Counted from the stretch's first letter, positions 53,680 through 63,061 are shown. The stretch is 64,000 nt of DNA from Bacteroidota bacterium (GCA_023437225.1 JAEZGS010000014.1:62001-126000), one strand, 5' to 3'. Numbers and translations are program-made. Notes: generated by a model from the letters alone, not told the origin.

Positions 53680-53922
53680 ATGACCAAATACCAACGAGAT
53701 AATAATTCGCAGGAAAGTCGCGACCAGCAGGCTTCTAACAAAGACCAACGCGAAGAAAGCCGTGAGATGACAAAAACGGACGGTAAAGTTGAGCCTTTGA
53801 AAATGACTCCTGAAGAACTGGAAAAACGCCGGGAAACCGGGTACCGCACCAATGAAGAGGCGGATATCACTCCCGATGAACGCCGGAAAGCGGGAAATAA
53901 AATGCGCGACGAAGAAGCGTAG
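53680..53922 (+). CDS. Small hydrophilic protein, 80 residues
   Basis: A highly charged protein rich in Glu, Arg, Lys, Asp and Gln, with no membrane segment or Cys. The first half reads like a disordered stretch (QESRDQQASNKDQREESREM). The second half has KMTPEELEKRRETGYRTNEE and DITPDERRKAGNKMRDEEA. This composition resembles stress-induced hydrophilins, but no family is recognised. A strong terminator follows 37 bp after the stop, so it is probably a single-gene transcript. Confidence 0.6.
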   Translation: MTKYQRDNNSQESRDQQASNKDQREESREMTKTDGKVEPLKMTPEELEKRRETGYRTNEEADITPDERRKAGNKMRDEEA

Positions 53923-53959
53923 TAATACGGTTAACCAATACAATCAATCAGCAAGTGTG

Positions 53960-53988
53960 AAGCTGTTGCCTTAGGCAACAGCTTTTTT
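53960..53988 (+). terminator. Strong intrinsic terminator
   Basis: AAGCTGTTGCC and GGCAACAGCTT form a perfect 11-bp stem around a TTA loop, followed by a run of six T residues. It ends the transcript of the 80-residue hydrophilic protein. Confidence 0.9.
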
Positions 53989-54032
53989 AGTGTGGCATAG
54001 AATTTTTCTCATAAAATCCTAAACCAAATGTT

Positions 54033-54233
54033 ATGAACCAACAAGATAAGAATCAGCAGGGTCGCAACCAGGACCCGAATCAGGAGAACCAGCGAAACCG
54101 GCAGAATGAAAACCAACGCCCCATGTCAGATAACACAGACCAGCAGGGCGGTTTAACCACTGAAGACCTGCCAGATGCTACCAATGAAAGCACCGGCAAA
54201 ATGGGGTCCGGCCAAAGGCAGGACTCAAACTAG
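54033..54233 (+). CDS. Small Gln/Asn-rich hydrophilic protein, 66 residues
   Basis: A low-complexity protein whose first 35 residues are mostly Asn, Gln, Asp and Arg (QQDKNQQGRNQDPNQENQRN). It then reads GGLTTEDLPDATNESTGKMG. There is no signal, Cys or predicted fold. It resembles the 80-residue protein just upstream and the Asp/Gly-rich one at 61746 in style rather than sequence. It ends 24 bp before the tamB start and is likely transcribed separately from the 53680 gene because a terminator intervenes. Confidence 0.55.
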   Translation: MNQQDKNQQGRNQDPNQENQRNRQNENQRPMSDNTDQQGGLTTEDLPDATNESTGKMGSGQRQDSN

Positions 54234-54257
54234 CATACCCGCCAAAGCCCAGGCAGA

Positions 54258-57200
54258 TTGAATCAACACCCGTCTGCCGGGCTGGCGCCCCAAAAAACTT
54301 CCACAGTGAAAACACAACGTTCTACGCTCGCTAAAATCGGCAGAGTATTCCTATATATCATTGGCTCGATACTTCTATTAGTTGTCCTGCTCGTGATTCT
54401 CATACAGCTACCCCCGGTGCAAAACTTTGCACGCAAGAAAGTGCAAACCTACATGACCCAAAAGCTGCAAACCCGATTTGAAATTGGCCGCATCAACATA
54501 GGCTTCCCAAAACTGGTAGTGCTGGAAAACGTTTACATCGAGGACCGCACAAAAGATACCTTACTATCTGGGGGCAAGATCCGCGTGGACATAAACATGT
54601 TCAAACTTCTCAGCAGCCAGCTACAGATAAAAGATGTTGAACTTGTTGACATCACTGCTAAAGTAAAACGCGTTCTTCCCGATACTGTTTTCAATTTTCA
54701 GTTTATCATCGATGCATTTGCTCCTAAAACTCCTACAGCAGCAACACCTGCCGATACAAGCGCCATGCAAATGGCCATCAATCATATCGAACTAACAAGG
54801 GTTCGAATGTTATATAAGGATGATGTTACCGGCTCAGACATGACAGCTTATATCCGATCCATGGAAACCGTCATCGATCGCTTTCAACCGGATCAGATGC
54901 GTTATCATGTATCTACTTTTAAACTTCATGGCCTCGACGCACGGATCTATCAACATAAGCCTCTTGCAGTGGCTGAGCCTGCGTCCCAGGATATGGCCGA
55001 AGCAACGGCGCCAATACCCATCGATTTTAAGCTAGGCGAACTTGATCTGCGCAACATAAAACTTGATTATGGAAACGATGTTTCAGCTTTTTATACAAAC
55101 GTAAACATCGGTGAACTAAACTCTTCACCTCAAAACATTTCATTCGATAAATACCTTGTTCGTCTTGACGATCTCAATCTCAATAATACCAATGCAGTGA
55201 TACGACTTGGTAAAAAAGAAGCAGCTAAGGTGGTAAAAGAGGAGATCAAAAAAGAAGTGACGGCAGAAGCGCAAAATCCGTGGCGCATCGTTGTTAACAG
55301 GATTCGCTTAAATAACAATAACATCAAATTTGATGACGATAACAGTCCGCGGCTGGCCAGCGGCATGGACTATTCACACCTCGACGCGCAACAACTGACA
55401 CTTCATGTTGATGACCTCGTATTCAAAGTGGATTCGATTAGTGGAAGCATAACGAAAGGCTCCATGAAAGAAAAAAGTGGTTTTGTACTCAACAGACTCG
55501 AAACAGATTTTCTTTATGGTCCGAACGAATCACATCTTGAAAACCTCGTGATCCAGACCCCCGGTACTTTGCTTCAACGAAAAGCAATTATCAGGTATCC
55601 ATCCATCGAATCACTGGCAAGCAATATCGGTGCAATGGAACTTGATGTAGATCTTGATGACAGTCGCGTCCAGGTCAAAGACATCCTGGTATTTGCGCCT
55701 CAACTAAAGGGTTCACCAGGATTTGCGAATGCTAATGCAAACTGGCGACTGAATGGACGCATAACCGGAAGGGTTTCGAATATGCAGATCGATGAATTTG
55801 AATTGGCTGGATTAAATGAAACGCGGGTATCCATCCGTGGATCAATCGCGGGCATTCCGGACATGAAACAGTTGCGAGGAAACCTTGCTATTAATGAAAT
55901 TCGAACCAGTCGCCGCGACATTAACCTATTACTTCCTAAAGGCACATTGCCTTCAAATATCACGCTGCCTTCGCGACTTATCACAAGAGGAACAATTGCA
56001 GGAAATATGTCAGGCGCCCGGATGAATCTTAACCTGCAAACAGACCTGGGAAACGCAGCGCTATCGGGTACTGTATCAAACCCAGATGATCCTGCAAGGA
56101 TCGGGTACGACATGCGTGTAAACACGCAGAACATCAATCTTGGACGGATCATGCAAAATGATTCCATTTTTGGAATGCTCACCGCCCAACTCTATTTAAA
56201 GGGAACAGGCACTGACCCTAAAACCATGTCAGCTAATATTCGCGGTGATATACCCGAATTTACATACAACAGGTATACTTATCAGAATGCAGAGCTTAAT
56301 GCATCATTACGCAATCAGCTTGTAGATGGAGTGATCGGCATCAATGACCCTAATATTCATTTATCACTTAATGCAAGAGCCGATATTAGCGGTGAATTTC
56401 CTTCCGTACGAGTGCGAGGAACTGTTGATAGCATCAAAACATTGCCGCTCAATTTCACCACCCAGCCCTTATTTTACCGGGGGAATATAGACGCTGATTT
56501 TGCAAGCACCAATCCTGATGACCTTCGCGGAACATTGATGATTACCGAGTCGCAGCTTATTGCAAATGGCAAAACGGTACCGATGGATACGCTTTCATTG
56601 CAGGCTGGCGTGAGCGATACGGGAAGATTCGTGATGCTCACGAGTGATGTTGCAAATCTCAATCTAACCGGTCAGTATAAACTTACACAACTCGGATACA
56701 TATTCCAGGATGCGATACAGCCCTACTTCACCGTACTGACGAGTTATCAAAAGCAACAGGTGGAACCATACAATTTCCGCTTCAATGGACAGATACTTTA
56801 CGGCCCCGTATTCGAGGTCTTTGTTCCGGGATTGAAAAGATTGGATCCCGTTGATCTGAATGGTGCATTCTCCTCCACGGCCGGATGGAATATGAATCTG
56901 CGATCACCACACATCGTGTTTGGAACAAATGCGCTGCACAACATTCAGTTCAATGCCGGCACCAACAACAATGCGATCCAATATGCGCTGACGATGGATC
57001 GACTTAGCAGCGGGACAGCCATGAATGTTTACAAGACAAGTGTTGCGGGTAATATCGCCAACAATAATATCAGCTTCCTTGTTGATGTGGATGACAAGTC
57101 CAATAAAGATAAATATCAACTTGGCGGAGTGCTTGCGCAGCCTTCGCTCCAGGTATATACTGTAAGCCTCCAGCCAGACCAGTTGCTGTTGAATTACGAC

Positions 57201-59339
57201 CGATGGAATGTTGCGCAGAATAATCTGATACGACTGGATGCTGGCGATATCAATATCAGCAATTTTGCGATCAGTCGCAATGAGCAACAGCTTACCATCA
57301 ACAGTGCGTCACAAACGCGAAACGCACCATTGAATGTAAACTTCGCAAACTTCAGGATTGCCACCATCACAGCATTTGCAAAACAGGATACTTTATTGGT
57401 GGATGGAAGAATCAATGGTACTGTAAACCTGCGGGACATTGCAACCCAGCCTGCCTTCACAAGTGATCTTGTGATCAATGACCTGATGTTCCATAAAGAC
57501 ACTGCTGGCAATCTTGCTATCAAGGTATCGAACAACGGACCTAATCTGTTTGTAGCTGATGCGCGACTTACTGGCAATGATAATGATCTGCAAATATCAG
57601 GACAGTATGAGCTACTGCCCAATAGCCAGGGAAGGATGGACCTTGTAGCAGATCTGCGGCAATTGCAAATGAAAACTGTGGAGGGGCTGAGTGTAGGATC
57701 ACTTCGCAATGCAAAAGGATTTTTGAATGGCCGCGTTACCATAAAAGGCACAATGGAAGAGCCGGACATCGATGGAAACATTCGTTTCAACAACACTTCC
57801 TTCATTGTGTCTATGCTGAACAGCTTTTATGCAATCAATGATGAACAGATCTCTGTAAATAATGAAGGGGTGCGCTTTGATTCATTTACAATACGCGACT
57901 CTACCAACAATGAACTCAACATCGATGGATACGCATACACAACAAACTTCATGAACTATCGCTTCGATCTCGATATCAACTCCGATAATTTTAAAGCGAT
58001 CAACTCAACGAAGACAAACAATCAACTGTTTTATGGAAGCCTGAATTTTGACAGTAAACTTCATGTGGGCGGAACAGAGATTGCGCCGGTAGTAGATGGA
58101 GGAATTACGATCAATGAAAATACTGACTTCACAGTAGTGTTGCCACAACCCGAACCGGGAGTACAGGAAAGAGAAGGAATAGTGCGATTTGTTGATATGG
58201 ACTCCGTGCGAATGGATACAGTAGTCTACACAGCTGCACTTGATTCATTAAGCAAGACGAACGTCACCGGTCTGGAAGTAGCTGTGAATATCGAAATCAA
58301 CAAAGAAGCAGCATTCAGCCTCGTTATTGATGAAGGCAATGGTGACTTCATTCGCATGAAAGGGGAAGCAATGCTTTCTGCCGGAATAGACAAGAGCGGA
58401 AACATGACGCTTACAGGTTCTTATGAACTGGATGAAGGAGCGTATGAACTCACTTTTAATTTTCTTAAGCGTCGATTTGAAATACAAAAAGGAAGCAAGA
58501 TCACGTGGCTTGGTGCACCAACTGAGGCTGATGTTGACCTGACTGCGATCTATGTGGCAAACACATCACCACTCACGCTGGTAGAGGATTATTTGCCTGA
58601 AGGAAACACTGCAAGCATGAATCGCTATAAGCAGAAACTCCCCTTCCAGGTTCACCTCAAGATGAATGGCGAGCTGCTTAAGCCAAACATCAGCTTTGAC
58701 ATAATGTTGCCCGAAAATCAGAATCTCAATGTATCAAACGATATCGTTGAAAATGTAGATACGCGACTTCTGCAACTACGTGCTCAACCCTCTGAATTAA
58801 ACAAACAGGTATTTGCCTTGTTGCTGATGAACCGTTTCGTAAGTGAGAATCCGTTTGAAAGCGGTGGTGGTGATGGATTCAATGCAGGATCATTTGCAAG
58901 GCAGAGTGTAAGTAAGATACTGACGCAGGAACTCAACGATCTTGCAGCAGACTTAATACATGGCGTGGATCTGAATTTCGATGTTGCCAGCACCGAGGAT
59001 TATACCACAGGCACAATGGCCAATCGTACGGATCTCAACGTTTCACTATCGAAGCAATTGCTTAATGATCGCTTGAAGGTAACTGTGGGAAGTAATTTTG
59101 AATTAGAAGGACCGCAACAATCGCGTCAGCGATCCAATAACATCGCAGGTGATATTGCAGTGGACTATTTGCTTAGTAAGGATGGCCGCTATATGCTTCG
59201 CGGATATCGTAAGAATGAATATGAAGGTGAAATCGAAGGATACATCGTGGAAACGGGTTTGAATTTCATCATCACGCTCGACTACAATCGTTTCAGTGAA
59301 ATATTTAGTAAAAAGAAAAAGAACGAACAGAAAAAATGA
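54258..59339 (+). CDS. tamB: Translocation and assembly module subunit TamB (AsmA/DUF490)
   Basis: A 1693-residue inner-membrane protein with one N-terminal membrane helix (IGRVFLYIIGSILLLVVLLV, about 27-47), then a very long periplasmic beta-rich domain. The C-terminal DUF490 domain (about 1200-1650) includes GSYELDEGAYELTFNFLKRR and KMNGELLKPNISFDIMLPEN. TamB proteins bridge the membranes and carry lipids or assist outer-membrane assembly. The first codon appears to be TTG 54258 or GTG 54306; there is no ATG before the helix. It overlaps tamL by 4 bp, so they are coupled. Confidence 0.9.
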   Translation: MNQHPSAGLAPQKTSTVKTQRSTLAKIGRVFLYIIGSILLLVVLLVILIQLPPVQNFARKKVQTYMTQKLQTRFEIGRINIGFPKLVVLENVYIEDRTKDTLLSGGKIRVDINMFKLLSSQLQIKDVELVDITAKVKRVLPDTVFNFQFIIDAFAPKTPTAATPADTSAMQMAINHIELTRVRMLYKDDVTGSDMTAYIRSMETVIDRFQPDQMRYHVSTFKLHGLDARIYQHKPLAVAEPASQDMAEATAPIPIDFKLGELDLRNIKLDYGNDVSAFYTNVNIGELNSSPQNISFDKYLVRLDDLNLNNTNAVIRLGKKEAAKVVKEEIKKEVTAEAQNPWRIVVNRIRLNNNNIKFDDDNSPRLASGMDYSHLDAQQLTLHVDDLVFKVDSISGSITKGSMKEKSGFVLNRLETDFLYGPNESHLENLVIQTPGTLLQRKAIIRYPSIESLASNIGAMELDVDLDDSRVQVKDILVFAPQLKGSPGFANANANWRLNGRITGRVSNMQIDEFELAGLNETRVSIRGSIAGIPDMKQLRGNLAINEIRTSRRDINLLLPKGTLPSNITLPSRLITRGTIAGNMSGARMNLNLQTDLGNAALSGTVSNPDDPARIGYDMRVNTQNINLGRIMQNDSIFGMLTAQLYLKGTGTDPKTMSANIRGDIPEFTYNRYTYQNAELNASLRNQLVDGVIGINDPNIHLSLNARADISGEFPSVRVRGTVDSIKTLPLNFTTQPLFYRGNIDADFASTNPDDLRGTLMITESQLIANGKTVPMDTLSLQAGVSDTGRFVMLTSDVANLNLTGQYKLTQLGYIFQDAIQPYFTVLTSYQKQQVEPYNFRFNGQILYGPVFEVFVPGLKRLDPVDLNGAFSSTAGWNMNLRSPHIVFGTNALHNIQFNAGTNNNAIQYALTMDRLSSGTAMNVYKTSVAGNIANNNISFLVDVDDKSNKDKYQLGGVLAQPSLQVYTVSLQPDQLLLNYDRWNVAQNNLIRLDAGDINISNFAISRNEQQLTINSASQTRNAPLNVNFANFRIATITAFAKQDTLLVDGRINGTVNLRDIATQPAFTSDLVINDLMFHKDTAGNLAIKVSNNGPNLFVADARLTGNDNDLQISGQYELLPNSQGRMDLVADLRQLQMKTVEGLSVGSLRNAKGFLNGRVTIKGTMEEPDIDGNIRFNNTSFIVSMLNSFYAINDEQISVNNEGVRFDSFTIRDSTNNELNIDGYAYTTNFMNYRFDLDINSDNFKAINSTKTNNQLFYGSLNFDSKLHVGGTEIAPVVDGGITINENTDFTVVLPQPEPGVQEREGIVRFVDMDSVRMDTVVYTAALDSLSKTNVTGLEVAVNIEINKEAAFSLVIDEGNGDFIRMKGEAMLSAGIDKSGNMTLTGSYELDEGAYELTFNFLKRRFEIQKGSKITWLGAPTEADVDLTAIYVANTSPLTLVEDYLPEGNTASMNRYKQKLPFQVHLKMNGELLKPNISFDIMLPENQNLNVSNDIVENVDTRLLQLRAQPSELNKQVFALLLMNRFVSENPFESGGGDGFNAGSFARQSVSKILTQELNDLAADLIHGVDLNFDVASTEDYTTGTMANRTDLNVSLSKQLLNDRLKVTVGSNFELEGPQQSRQRSNNIAGDIAVDYLLSKDGRYMLRGYRKNEYEGEIEGYIVETGLNFIITLDYNRFSEIFSKKKKNEQKK

Positions 59340-61594
59340 TGGAATTAAGATCCATAAAGACTTTCGCATCTGCAGCATTGCTGGTGATTGCCGCATCATG
59401 TAATACCACGAAACATGTTCCCGCGAATGATGCTTTGTACATGGGTCCAAAAGTTACGGTTAAGGGACCTGATGGCAAGAAGAGCAAAACGCTTGCACGT
59501 GAACTTAAAGCGTTGAGCAGGCCCAAACCCAATGCACGCGTACTTGGAATACCCTTTAAGCTGATCATATATAACCTGGGACTTAAGAAAATGGGTGAGC
59601 CGCCAGTTTTGCTCAGCGATGTTCGAGTGCAGCACAATGCACTCATAATGGAAAACTACCTGGAGAATAATGGTTACTTCAATGCGGCTGTCTCTGGTGA
59701 CTCCGTTGTTAAGAATAAAAAAGGTACGGCAAGATTTGATGCCAGTTCCGGGCATCAGTATAAGATCCGGGACGTTGTGTTTCGCGACGATAGTTCCGCA
59801 ATTACCAGGTACATTGATACAATAAAAACAAAATCGCTCCTTAAGAAAGGCGAGGCATATGATCTCGATGCCATCGTTGCCGAACGGATACGCGTGGATG
59901 CAGCTTTAAAAGAAAAAGGATTCTATTATTTCAATCCCGATTTTCTGCTTGCTGATGTAGACAGTACCATCGGTAATAATGAAGTGAATATATACATGCA
60001 TATAAAGCAGGAAACACCGCCGGCGGCAAAACGCAGGTATAGCATCAACGAGGTAAACATCTATCCAAATTACAGTCTGAACATTACGGAGTCAGATACG
60101 TCAAAGGCTAATGCAACATTTTACGAAGGGTATTATGTTTATGATCCTGAGAAACTCTTTAAGCCGAAATTATTTGAACAGGCGATGCAGTTTGCGCCAG
60201 GCGATATATATAATCGGACAGAGCACAACCTCACTTTGAACCGCCTGATGAATCTTGGAATTTTCAAGTTCGTGAAGAATCGTTTTGAGATATCGAAGAA
60301 CGATACAACACTCGATACATATTATTATCTCACACCGATGCCGCGAAATTCGTTAAGTGCAGAGATAGGAGGAAATACGAAGTCGAACAACATGACCGGT
60401 TCGCAGATCAACCTGCGTTACACAAATCGAAACGCTTTCAGGGCTGGGGAGATACTTACTGTTACAGCATTTGTTGGCTCGGAGGTGCAGGTCAGTGGGA
60501 CATTCAAAGGCTTCAATACTTACCGCGTCGGCGCAGAGGCAAATCTTGCGATACCAAGGTTTGTGGTGCCTTTCATTGAAGTCAATCCTCGTGGTGGATT
60601 TGTACCGAGAACAAATATCCAACTCGGTTATGAAGTGTTGAATCGTCAGAACCTGTATACACTCAATTCGTTCAAAGGCGCTTATGGATACATATGGAAA
60701 GAGAACATCAAGAAAGAACACACTTTCTACCCTATCAGCATTCAATATGTAAACCCTGTTAAGATCACGCAGTTGTATCTCGATAGTTTGAGCGATGATC
60801 CAACATTGCAGAAAGCAGTAGATACACAGTTTATTCTCGGGGCGAATTACAATTATACTTACAATGGCATATTTGGACAACAGTTTCCCGATGGACTTTA
60901 CTTCAATGGATTACTGGATGTTTCAGGGAACATAGCAGGTGCAATAAAAGGTGGCAATGCGAAGCAGGGCGAATTCGCACGACTGTTCAATACCCCATTC
61001 TCGCAATATCTCAAGTTGGAAACTGATTTACGGTTTTATAAACGTGTTAGTCGAAGCAACGTGTGGGCGAACAGACTCATTGTAGGAGCAGGCTTTCCTT
61101 ACGGCAACTCAATAGAACTTCCCTTCATTAAGCAGTTTTTTGTTGGTGGTAATAACAGCATCCGCGCGTTTAGAAGTCGCTCCCTGGGCCCCGGAACATA
61201 CCTTCCGCAGGACTATGGAAAAAATAGTTTTATACCGGATCAATCGGGCGACATTAAATTAGAGATCAACAGTGAGTTCAGATTCAAGATCGTGTCTCCA
61301 GTGTATGGGGCTGTATTTGTAGATGCGGGAAACATTTGGTTAAGGAATGAGAATCCGTTGAAACCCGGTGCAAAGTTCAGCAAGGATTTTCTTAAGGAGT
61401 TGGCTGTAGGTACGGGAGTTGGTGTAAGAGTAGATATATCCATATTGGTATTAAGGCTCGATGTAGCATTTCCAATTCGCAAGCCCTGGCTTGCCGACAA
61501 AGAAAGATGGGTACTGGGCGATGTGAATTTCGGTGACACTGATTGGCGAAGAGAGAATGTGATTTACAATCTGGCAATTGGATACCCATTTTGA
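59336..61594 (+). CDS. tamL: TamL: lipoprotein-type TamA/BamA-family outer-membrane protein
   Basis: A 752-residue Omp85-type protein beginning with a lipoprotein signal (LLVIAASCNTTKHVP, Cys near residue 22) rather than a normal signal. That distinguishes TamL of Bacteroidota from TamA of Proteobacteria. POTRA-like domains (about 90-330) precede the barrel, which includes FFVGGNNSIRAFRSRSLGPG (the RGF-type loop, here R-A-F) and ends in aromatic GYPF. It should form the outer-membrane part of the TAM complex with the TamB made by the overlapping upstream gene. Confidence 0.9.
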   Translation: MMELRSIKTFASAALLVIAASCNTTKHVPANDALYMGPKVTVKGPDGKKSKTLARELKALSRPKPNARVLGIPFKLIIYNLGLKKMGEPPVLLSDVRVQHNALIMENYLENNGYFNAAVSGDSVVKNKKGTARFDASSGHQYKIRDVVFRDDSSAITRYIDTIKTKSLLKKGEAYDLDAIVAERIRVDAALKEKGFYYFNPDFLLADVDSTIGNNEVNIYMHIKQETPPAAKRRYSINEVNIYPNYSLNITESDTSKANATFYEGYYVYDPEKLFKPKLFEQAMQFAPGDIYNRTEHNLTLNRLMNLGIFKFVKNRFEISKNDTTLDTYYYLTPMPRNSLSAEIGGNTKSNNMTGSQINLRYTNRNAFRAGEILTVTAFVGSEVQVSGTFKGFNTYRVGAEANLAIPRFVVPFIEVNPRGGFVPRTNIQLGYEVLNRQNLYTLNSFKGAYGYIWKENIKKEHTFYPISIQYVNPVKITQLYLDSLSDDPTLQKAVDTQFILGANYNYTYNGIFGQQFPDGLYFNGLLDVSGNIAGAIKGGNAKQGEFARLFNTPFSQYLKLETDLRFYKRVSRSNVWANRLIVGAGFPYGNSIELPFIKQFFVGGNNSIRAFRSRSLGPGTYLPQDYGKNSFIPDQSGDIKLEINSEFRFKIVSPVYGAVFVDAGNIWLRNENPLKPGAKFSKDFLKELAVGTGVGVRVDISILVLRLDVAFPIRKPWLADKERWVLGDVNFGDTDWRRENVIYNLAIGYPF

Positions 61595-61745
61595 CAAAAT
61601 GCGGAATTGGGAATATTGAATGCAGTAGTGTTTATTCCTCAGATTTATTGCTGATAACATTTCATCCTACACAATATGCGGGTATGAAATTTTGAGAGAG
61701 CACAAGAGTAGATTGCTTATTCATTAACGAAAAAAAACAAAAACT

Positions 61746-62354
61746 ATGGCACGTAACGAATCGAACCAGGGCGGACGCTCGGGAAGAGATCAAAACCAGG
61801 ATAACATGGGACGCAATACTGGAAGAGATCAGGACCTCGGACGCAATACAGGAAGTAGTGGTTCACATTCAGAGCAAGATATAAGCAGAACCGGAGATAC
61901 ATCCAGATCTGGCAGATCGAACACAGGCAGTCCGCAGGGATCATCAGGTTCAAATGATGACTCACGCAGCGACAGCTCAAGAGGTGGAGAGCGGCGAAAC
62001 ATGGGAACAGGCGGAATGGATATGGGATCCGGAGGAGTTGATGGCGGCAATGATTACCTGCAGGGTGGCGACCAGGGAAGAGGTGGATCAGCTATGGACG
62101 ATGACATGAATGTGAACCTGGGAACAGGCATGGACGATAGCGAGGATTTAGAAGACGATATGGATGACCTTGACGATACTGATATGGAAGACGATATGGA
62201 TGATATGGATGACGATATGGATATGGACGAAGGAAGAGGAATGGACAGAGATCATGGAAACCAGAATACCAGCCTCGGATCCGGTAGGGATTCAGACCTG
62301 GGATTGGATTCAGATGAATCAAGAAGAAGATCAGGAAGGCAGGAAGGACTGTAG
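61746..62354 (+). CDS. Low-complexity Asp/Gly/Ser/Arg-rich protein, 202 residues
   Basis: This protein has no membrane segment or recognised domain. Residues 1-60 repeat GRNTGRDQDLGRNTGSS-like units, 60-110 are Gly/Ser-rich, and about 125-163 are a run of Asp, Met, Glu and Leu in DMDD/DMED repeats. The tail is Ser/Asp/Gly-rich with a basic end. The acidic run could bind cations. The codon use is varied, so it is not one simple nucleotide repeat. It is likely intrinsically disordered. The stop lies just before a repeat array and a terminator hairpin. Confidence 0.55.
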   Translation: MARNESNQGGRSGRDQNQDNMGRNTGRDQDLGRNTGSSGSHSEQDISRTGDTSRSGRSNTGSPQGSSGSNDDSRSDSSRGGERRNMGTGGMDMGSGGVDGGNDYLQGGDQGRGGSAMDDDMNVNLGTGMDDSEDLEDDMDDLDDTDMEDDMDDMDDDMDMDEGRGMDRDHGNQNTSLGSGRDSDLGLDSDESRRRSGRQEGL

Positions 62355-62385
62355 GTAGTCAGTAGTCGGTAATCTGTAATCGGCC
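62355..62385. repeat. GTAGTCAGTAGTCGGTAATC heptamer array
   Basis: Four or five heptamers, the reverse complement of the CGATTAC type, begin directly at the stop of the 61746 gene. With the array at 62465 they flank a hairpin in inverted orientation. Confidence 0.75.
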
Positions 62386-62405
62386 AATACAAGGCCACAA
62401 ACGCG

Positions 62406-62464
62406 AAGAGGAATCAGGTACGGGTAGAGCGATCTCCCTGTACTTCGTTCCTCTTAATTTTTTA
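62406..62464 (+). terminator. Hairpin with T run between the 61746 gene and idi
   Basis: AAGAGGAA (62406-62413) pairs with TTCCTCTT (62448-62455). Inside, GTACGGG pairs with CCC-GTAC with one bulged base. A run AATTTTTTTA follows. It can end the plus-strand transcript; the outer stem also works on the minus strand, without a T run there. Confidence 0.6.
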
Positions 62465-62563
62465 TACCCGATTACTGATTACCGACTACCGATTACTTTT
62501 CTATTACCCACTACCGATTACTTTTCTGTCGCCGATTACCGATTACCGATTACCGACTACTTC
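62465..62563. repeat. CGATTAC heptamer array entering the idi 3' end
   Basis: About ten CGATTAC/CGACTAC units, broken twice by CTTTTCT. The GTCGCCGATTACC junction lies near 62527. The last units code for the final five residues and stop of idi. Confidence 0.85.
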
Positions 62564-63061
62564 AATTATTTGCGGCATCGCTATCCGGAACCACTCTGTA
62601 AACTTTGATGGCTTCAATTGGATGCTTTGTTGCACCTGCTCGAGCGACATGTAGCAATAATCGCTCACTTCTTCTTTATTGAAGTCGATGCGACCATCGT
62701 AGTTACCAAAGAAAACGTGATCGAACTCGTGTTCGGTAAGTCCGTTTTCAAATTCTGCACGATAGGTGAAATGGAATTTCTTCGCTATGGGAACCGAAAT
62801 ATTTAGCTCTTCCTGTAATCGGCGCGCGGCGGCCATTTCAATTGATTCACCAGGTCGCGGATGACTACAACATGCATTGGTCCACAAACCAGGACTGTGA
62901 TATTTTTCAGCAGCGCGCTTCTGAAGAAGCATGTCACCTTTTGAATTGAATAGAAACACACTGAAAGCACGATGCAATAGGCCTTTACGATGCGCTTCCA
63001 TCTTTTCCATCACACCAATCTCGCGGTCTTCTGTATCTACAAGAATTACTTCCTCTATCAT
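62543..63061 (-). CDS. idi: Isopentenyl-diphosphate delta-isomerase, type I
   Basis: A 172-residue Nudix-fold isomerase that interconverts isopentenyl and dimethylallyl diphosphate. The catalytic Cys is in TNACCSHPRPGES near residue 61-73, the metal and Nudix-like segment is AAARRLQEELNI near 77-88, and the second active-site block EHEFDHVFFG near 112. Dxs at 10327 shows a MEP pathway, in which this enzyme is not essential. The final residues VVGNR and the stop lie in CGATTAC repeat units. The start overlaps the upstream aminotransferase stop by 4 bp. Confidence 0.93.
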   Translation of the reverse strand: MIEEVILVDTEDREIGVMEKMEAHRKGLLHRAFSVFLFNSKGDMLLQKRAAEKYHSPGLWTNACCSHPRPGESIEMAAARRLQEELNISVPIAKKFHFTYRAEFENGLTEHEFDHVFFGNYDGRIDFNKEEVSDYCYMSLEQVQQSIQLKPSKFTEWFRIAMPQIIEVVGNR

